From assembly GCA_902784015.1 (NCBI GenBank), contig CACZTC010000003.1:1-9553 (forward strand): a DNA stretch of 9,553 bases. The letters run 5' to 3'. Below are positions 6,394 through 9,553 of this stretch, one piece after another. The stretch is from an uncultured Erysipelotrichaceae bacterium (GTDB lineage Bacteria > Bacillota_I > Bacilli_A > Erysipelotrichales > Erysipelotrichaceae). A model generated the notes under the pieces. The model was not told the DNA's origin. It did not search any database and saw only the letters and a list, made by a program, of their open reading frames with translations. Positions within the stretch are counted from its first letter, which is position 1. The number at the start of each line of letters is the position of its first letter. A program made the position numbers and the translations under genes.

Positions 6394-6945
6394 TTATTCC
6401 TCCATAACAAATTCTGAAAATGTACAATCGAATATCGAATTGATTGGGCTACATGAATATAAACCAATCATATATTTATCATCATCTTTAATTGGAAATT
6501 CTCTAAAATCTCTATATCTTTTACCATTAAAACTATATTGAATACGTATTATTGAATCTCTATGCCATAAGCGATAATATAGCGAATGTATATTACTAGC
6601 TATATCTCTAATACTTCTATCACCTAGATTATCATGATAAGTTATAGCTTGTATTCTTGTAATCTCACTATCATAATATTGTGTTCCAATAATAGCTATT
6701 CTTTCATCATTGCGATATAAAACTAAGCCACATTGATCAAATACATTATGATAATGATAATCTGTTTTTATGGAAAACATAAAATTATTAGATAATTCAT
6801 ATCTTATTTCTGCGCAAGGCCTATCACCCTTATCATGAATATCTGTAAAAGGCTCCGTTTCAAAAATTAGACTATTATCGCTTTGGATGAATAGCTTAGG
6901 TTTTTTTATCCACTTCCCTTTTTTGAAATTCACTTCTTTAGGCAT
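6394..6945 (-). CDS. DUF1349-like beta-sandwich protein
   Basis: This 183-residue soluble protein has no signal peptide or membrane segment. The pattern is a concanavalin-like beta-sandwich of the DUF1349 / 'regulation of enolase 1' type: an early FETEPFTDIHDKG (28-40), a central FDQCGLVLYRNDERIAIIG (69-87), and a late GKRYRDFREFPIKDDDKYMIGLYSCSP (150-176) as in proteins that report 'x-fold larger' buried strands. Members resemble carbohydrate-binding lectin folds, but the biochemical role is unknown in the family and is not inferred here. It starts 2 bp after the DJ-1 gene stop with no clear Shine-Dalgarno, so it probably depends on ribosomes reinitiating from the upstream gene. It is 3 bp from pepT, whose ribosome site lies in its last codons. 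Confidence 0.75.
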   Translation of the reverse strand: MPKEVNFKKGKWIKKPKLFIQSDNSLIFETEPFTDIHDKGDRPCAEIRYELSNNFMFSIKTDYHYHNVFDQCGLVLYRNDERIAIIGTQYYDSEITRIQAITYHDNLGDRSIRDIASNIHSLYYRLWHRDSIIRIQYSFNGKRYRDFREFPIKDDDKYMIGLYSCSPINSIFDCTFSEFVMEE

Positions 6946-6947
6946 GC

Positions 6948-7490
6948 TTAATATTGTATACTCATTAAAACTTTCTTAGCTTCATTTTCATCTATTAAAT
7001 ATTTAATAATCTCATAAGCAAATTCGATGGATGCTCCCATTCCCTTGCCTGTAATAATATTTCCATCTACGACTACTTTTTCTTTGGTATAGTCTCCTTC
7101 ATAATCTCCTTCAAAGCCTGGATAACATGTATATCTTTTATCTTTTAATAGTCCAATTTTTCCTAAGATTGAAGGCGCTGCACAGATTGCGCATATGACT
7201 TTTCCTTTTTCGCTTTCCTTAACTAATCCATTTTTTAATGCAACATGCGCAAATAGATTATTTGTACCATTTAATCCTCCTGGTAAAAAATAAGCATCAT
7301 AGCTTTCAAAGTCAATTTCTTCAAATAACTTATCCGCTTTAACTTCAACATCATGACTAGAAACAACTTCATATTGATTACTAATTGAAACAGTTTCTAC
7401 TTCAATACCTGCTCTTTTTAATAAATCTAATGGGATTAAGGCTTCGCAGGTTTCAAAGCCATCCGCTAAAAATATTACTAGTTTTGACAT
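6948..7490 (-). CDS. DJ-1/PfpI superfamily protein (ThiJ/YajL-like)
   Basis: This 180-residue protein has a complete DJ-1 fold. LADGFETCEALIPLDLLKRAG (8-28) carries the conserved Glu16 that hydrogen-bonds the reactive cysteine. FLPGG (68-72) is the family's LPGG loop, AICAAPSILG (101-110) is the nucleophile elbow with Cys103, and ITGKGMGASIEFA (146-158) is the C-terminal TSxGPGTAxEFA motif. Relatives act as oxidative-stress sensors or chaperones, or have reported glyoxalase or deglycase activities; which applies cannot be told. Cys100 and Cys103 lie three residues apart. The conserved N-terminal strand begins right at the ATG, so the start is secure, yet there is no ribosome site. An extended -10 box ends 6 nt before the ATG, implying a leaderless mRNA. 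It is the first gene of the five-gene operon that also contains a thiol-redox lipoprotein. Confidence 0.93.
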   Translation of the reverse strand: MSKLVIFLADGFETCEALIPLDLLKRAGIEVETVSISNQYEVVSSHDVEVKADKLFEEIDFESYDAYFLPGGLNGTNNLFAHVALKNGLVKESEKGKVICAICAAPSILGKIGLLKDKRYTCYPGFEGDYEGDYTKEKVVVDGNIITGKGMGASIEFAYEIIKYLIDENEAKKVLMSIQY

Positions 7491-7496
7491 AGAAAA

Positions 7497-7505
7497 ATTA
7501 TAGCA
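7497..7505 (-). promoter_or_regulatory. Extended -10 promoter of the DJ-1/pepT/fruK operon
   Basis: The minus strand reads TGCTATAAT, a perfect extended -10 (TGnTATAAT). The -35 region (GATGGT at 17-bp spacing) is poor, as allowed for extended -10 promoters. After the last T come TTTTCT and then ATG, so the predicted +1 is exactly the A of the start codon at 7490. It lies between the typA terminator and the gene, in a 47-bp gap. Confidence 0.75.
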
Positions 7506-7526
7506 CTTTCCAAATAAAAACCATCT

Positions 7527-7551
7527 AAAAAGGATAACTATTCGTTATCCT
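7527..7551 (-). terminator. typA terminator with the stop codon in its loop
   Basis: On the minus strand, AGGATAAC and GTTATCCT form a perfect 8-bp stem around a 5-nt loop (GAATA), followed by TTTTT and AG. The TAG stop of typA begins on the last loop base, so the hairpin's upstream arm encodes the last residues of the protein. The stem is AU-rich and the T-run short, so termination may be incomplete and allow read-through into the DJ-1 operon. Confidence 0.7.
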
Positions 7552-9376
7552 CATCTTCAACTTTGCCTAATTCACGCATATGTCTTCTACGGTCTAAAGC
7601 TGTTAAATATTTCTTTCTTATTCTAATATCGCTTGGTGTTATTTCTACTAACTCATCATCATTAATAAATTCAATCGCCGTTTCTAAGGTCATTTGACGA
7701 GGAGGAACTAGTTTCATAGCTTCATCATTACCAGTCGATCTAACCGCTGTCATCTTTTTATTCTTGATAGGATTAACAGCCATATCCATATTTTTACTAG
7801 ATACACCAATAATCATTCCTTCATAGACTGGCGTTTGTGCATCAATAAATAATTGTCCTCTTTCTTGAATATTCCATAAAGCATAAGTCATAGCTGCCCC
7901 AGTTTCGGTAGAAATAAGGGCTCCATTTTCTCTTTGTGGTATATCACCTTTATATGGTTCATAATCCGCAAGTCTTTGAACTAATGTTCCTTCGCCATGT
8001 GTCATATTAATGAAATCACTTCTAAAGCCGATTAAGCCACGAGTAGGTACCATATAAGTTATTCTTGTATAAGTTCCTAAATCTTCCATATTCTGTAATA
8101 AACCTTTTCTCACATTCAAAGCGCTTATTACTGAACCTGAATATTCATTTGGTACATCTATTACAACTTCTTCCACTGGTTCGCATGTTACACCATCTTT
8201 TTTTCTTAAGATTACTTCTGGCCTAGATACTGCTATTTCATAACCTTCTCTACGCATTTGTTCAAGAAGAATAGTAAGATGTAATTCTCCTCTACCACTG
8301 ACTTTAAATGTATCAGTACTATCAGTTTCTTCTACTTTAAGACCTACATTTACTTCTAATTCTTTATCTAATCTTTCTCTAATATTTCTTGATGTGACAT
8401 ATTTACCTACTTGCCCCGCAAAAGGTGAATCATTAACCATGAAATTCATTGACATAGTTGGTTCTTCAATACTAATCATTGGCATAGGATTATTGTTACC
8501 AACTGGACAAATAGTATCACCGATATTGATATCAGGAATGCCTGATATCATACATATTTCCCCACACTGTGCTTCACTAACAGCCACCCTACTTAAACCT
8601 TTATATACAAAGATTTGATTAGTTTTACCTTGGTGTGATGAACCATCCGCATTACATACTTCATATTGTGTAGCTTCTTTTAAGGTACCTTTATAAATTC
8701 TTCCTATCCCTAATCTACCAATATAATCATCATAAGCTAAAGCACTTATCTGCATTTGTACATCATCTTCCATAAGATTTGGATAAACTTGCGTATGTTC
8801 AATGATAGTTTCAAATAATGGAACAATATCTTCATTAGTATCATTCACTTCATAACGAATAACCCCTTCTCTAGCTACACCATATAGAATAGGGAAATCT
8901 AATTGATCATCAGTCGCATTTAATTCTAAGAATAGGTCATATACTTCATCAATTACTTCTGTAGCTCTTTCATCTTGTTTATCCATCTTATTGATTATTA
9001 GAATTGGACATAAACCACATTCTAAAGATTTCTGTAAGACGAATCTTGTTTGAGGCATAGGACCTTCTGAAGAATCAACCAAAAGAATAACAGTATCTAC
9101 AGTTCTAATAATTCTTTCAACTTCACTAGAAAAATCAGCATGTCCAGGTGTATCAACAATATTGATTTTATAATCTTTATATGTGACTGAGCAGTTCTTC
9201 GAATAAATAGTAATGCCTCTTTCTCTTTCCAGATCATTTGAGTCCATAATACAATCTACTACTTTTTCATTGTCTTTAAAGACTTGACTCTGTTTAAGAA
9301 AAGCATCTACTAATGTAGATTTTCCTGCATCAACATGGGCTATAACTGCAATATTAATAATCTTTTGATAATCCAT
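7538..9376 (-). CDS. typA: Ribosome-associated translational GTPase TypA/BipA
   Basis: This 612-residue protein has full TypA length. The G domain contains AHVDAGKST (13-21, P-loop), MDSNDLERERGITI (44-57, switch I), DTPGHADF (75-82, switch II, with catalytic His79) and NKMD (129-132). Beta-barrel and EF-G-like domains follow, then the TypA-specific C-terminal region with TRGLIGFRSDF (445-455), GEGTL (461-465) and TPSDIRIRKK (580-589). It binds 70S ribosomes and supports ribosome assembly and stress or cold growth. Most TypA proteins read DHGKTT and DFGGEVER where this reads DAGKST and DFSSEVER. The ATG at 9376 is chosen over the in-frame GTG at 9385 because that GTG lies inside the Shine-Dalgarno AAAGGTGGA, 5 nt before the ATG. 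It is monocistronic, with promoter TTGTTT/18 bp/TATAAT and a terminator at its stop codon. Confidence 0.96.
   Translation of the reverse strand: MDYQKIINIAVIAHVDAGKSTLVDAFLKQSQVFKDNEKVVDCIMDSNDLERERGITIYSKNCSVTYKDYKINIVDTPGHADFSSEVERIIRTVDTVILLVDSSEGPMPQTRFVLQKSLECGLCPILIINKMDKQDERATEVIDEVYDLFLELNATDDQLDFPILYGVAREGVIRYEVNDTNEDIVPLFETIIEHTQVYPNLMEDDVQMQISALAYDDYIGRLGIGRIYKGTLKEATQYEVCNADGSSHQGKTNQIFVYKGLSRVAVSEAQCGEICMISGIPDINIGDTICPVGNNNPMPMISIEEPTMSMNFMVNDSPFAGQVGKYVTSRNIRERLDKELEVNVGLKVEETDSTDTFKVSGRGELHLTILLEQMRREGYEIAVSRPEVILRKKDGVTCEPVEEVVIDVPNEYSGSVISALNVRKGLLQNMEDLGTYTRITYMVPTRGLIGFRSDFINMTHGEGTLVQRLADYEPYKGDIPQRENGALISTETGAAMTYALWNIQERGQLFIDAQTPVYEGMIIGVSSKNMDMAVNPIKNKKMTAVRSTGNDEAMKLVPPRQMTLETAIEFINDDELVEITPSDIRIRKKYLTALDRRRHMRELGKVEDEDNE
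8527..8550 (-). repeat. Perfect 10-bp-arm hairpin inside the typA coding sequence
   Basis: Arms TGATATCAGG and CCTGATATCA flank a 4-nt loop and encode the ISGIPDI stretch (277-283) after the G domain. No T-run follows on the minus strand, so it is not an intrinsic terminator. It could form a stable mRNA hairpin; any role is unknown. Confidence 0.6.
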
Positions 9377-9380
9377 ATAT

Positions 9381-9389
9381 TCCACCTTT
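9381..9389 (-). promoter_or_regulatory. typA ribosome binding site that decides the start
   Basis: The minus strand reads AAAGGTGGA, ending 4 nt before the ATG at 9376. The possible upstream GTG start (9385-9383) is part of this site, so initiation at the ATG is favoured. Confidence 0.8.
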
Positions 9390-9399
9390 GAACTTGCCT

Positions 9400-9429
9400 A
9401 TTATATACTCTAAAAGGACTAAAAAACAA
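9400..9429 (-). promoter_or_regulatory. typA promoter
   Basis: The minus strand has -35 TTGTTT (9429-9424), an 18-bp spacer and -10 TATAAT (9405-9400). The predicted start near 9393 gives a leader of about 17 nt that just holds the ribosome site. The -35 overlaps the A-tracts serving the divergent tRNA promoter. Confidence 0.65.
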
Positions 9430-9473
9430 TAAAAAAGACTCACATTGACGAATACATTCTCACAATGTAAAAT
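9421..9473 (+). promoter_or_regulatory. tRNA-Leu promoter with UP-element-like A-tracts
   Basis: The plus strand has -35 TTGACG (9445-9450), a 17-bp spacer and -10 TAAAAT (9468-9473), predicting a start near 9480, about 4 nt before the mature tRNA. AAAAAACAATAAAAAA (9421-9436) lies at about -44 to -59, with A-tracts 10 bp apart, fitting an UP element bound by RNA polymerase alpha. ACATTG (9442-9447) and CAATGT (9463-9468) form an inverted repeat across the core promoter, with GAAT/ATTC nested inside. Confidence 0.75.
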
Positions 9474-9483
9474 CTATTTACAC

Positions 9484-9553
9484 GCGCTAGTGGTGGAATG
9501 GCAGACACGTACGCTTGAGGGGCGTATGAGGCAACTCGTGCAGGTTCAAGTCC
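9484..9553 (+). tRNA. tRNA-Leu, anticodon GAG (3' end beyond the window)
   Basis: The acceptor 5' strand is GCGCTAG, followed by TG and a D arm with GTG/CAC pairing. The anticodon stem TACGC/GCGTA is perfect around loop TTGAGGG, giving anticodon GAG (reads CUC and CUU). A long class II variable arm (GAG/CTC around GCAA) and the T arm GCAGG-TTCAAGT-CC follow, cut at the window edge before the stem closes. The layout closely follows bacterial tRNA-Leu(GAG). It may start a tRNA cluster to the right. Confidence 0.95.

Noticed and set aside
8394..8618. Plus-strand open frame within typA
   Set aside because: Antisense shadow; TypA motifs cover the minus strand throughout.
9377..9385. GTG start extending typA by three codons
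   Set aside because: The GTG is inside the Shine-Dalgarno AAAGGTGGA that serves the ATG at 9376.
9442..9468. Inverted repeat as a minus-strand terminator
   Set aside because: Short interrupted stem, T-run begins several bases late, and it coincides with the tRNA promoter hexamers.

Overview
This 9.5 kb window is AT-rich and compact, and looks like a low-GC Firmicute. The AT bias, AGGAGG-type ribosome sites, FruK, PepT and TypA of Bacillota type, and a class II tRNA-Leu suggest the Erysipelotrichia / RF39-like fringe of Bacillota. TGA is used as a stop (pepT, the acetyltransferase gene) and Trp is TGG, so this is not the mycoplasma code. Peptidoglycan-type extracellular proteins suggest a walled cell. 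All protein genes lie on the minus strand; a tRNA-Leu(GAG) at the right edge is on the plus strand and runs off the window.

Reading the minus strand from right to left: (1) typA (GTPase TypA/BipA) has its own promoter and a terminator whose loop contains the stop codon. (2) A five-gene operon runs DJ-1/PfpI protein, DUF1349-like protein, pepT, a FruK-like kinase and a thioredoxin-fold lipoprotein. Junctions are 2-3 bp gaps or 4-8 bp overlaps, and it ends at an 18-bp-arm hairpin plus seven T. (3) A three-gene envelope operon runs GNAT acetyltransferase, cardiolipin synthase and a LAS-family carboxypeptidase homologue, joined by an ATGA overlap and a stop codon that is part of the next Shine-Dalgarno. 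(4) A single MarR-type regulator gene has its own hairpin terminator. (5) The first 12 codons of another gene lie at the left edge. The typA and tRNA promoters are divergent and share a 107-bp gap.

The most notable points are these. The carboxypeptidase homologue keeps the His/Asp half of its zinc site but has NPWS where the family has EPWH, so it has lost both the catalytic Glu and a zinc His and is probably a pseudoenzyme. Both multigene operons appear to start with leaderless mRNAs: an exact TATAAT lies 6-7 nt before the ATG and there is no Shine-Dalgarno. The envelope operon promoter has a poor -35, overlaid by a perfect 11-3-11 palindrome centred near -41, the position used by class II activators. 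The FruK-like kinase keeps its catalytic base but deviates at several otherwise conserved family motifs.

No mobile element, CRISPR array, phage gene or obvious defence system is visible. The window is mostly housekeeping, and its novelty lies in the regulation and in the pseudoenzyme.
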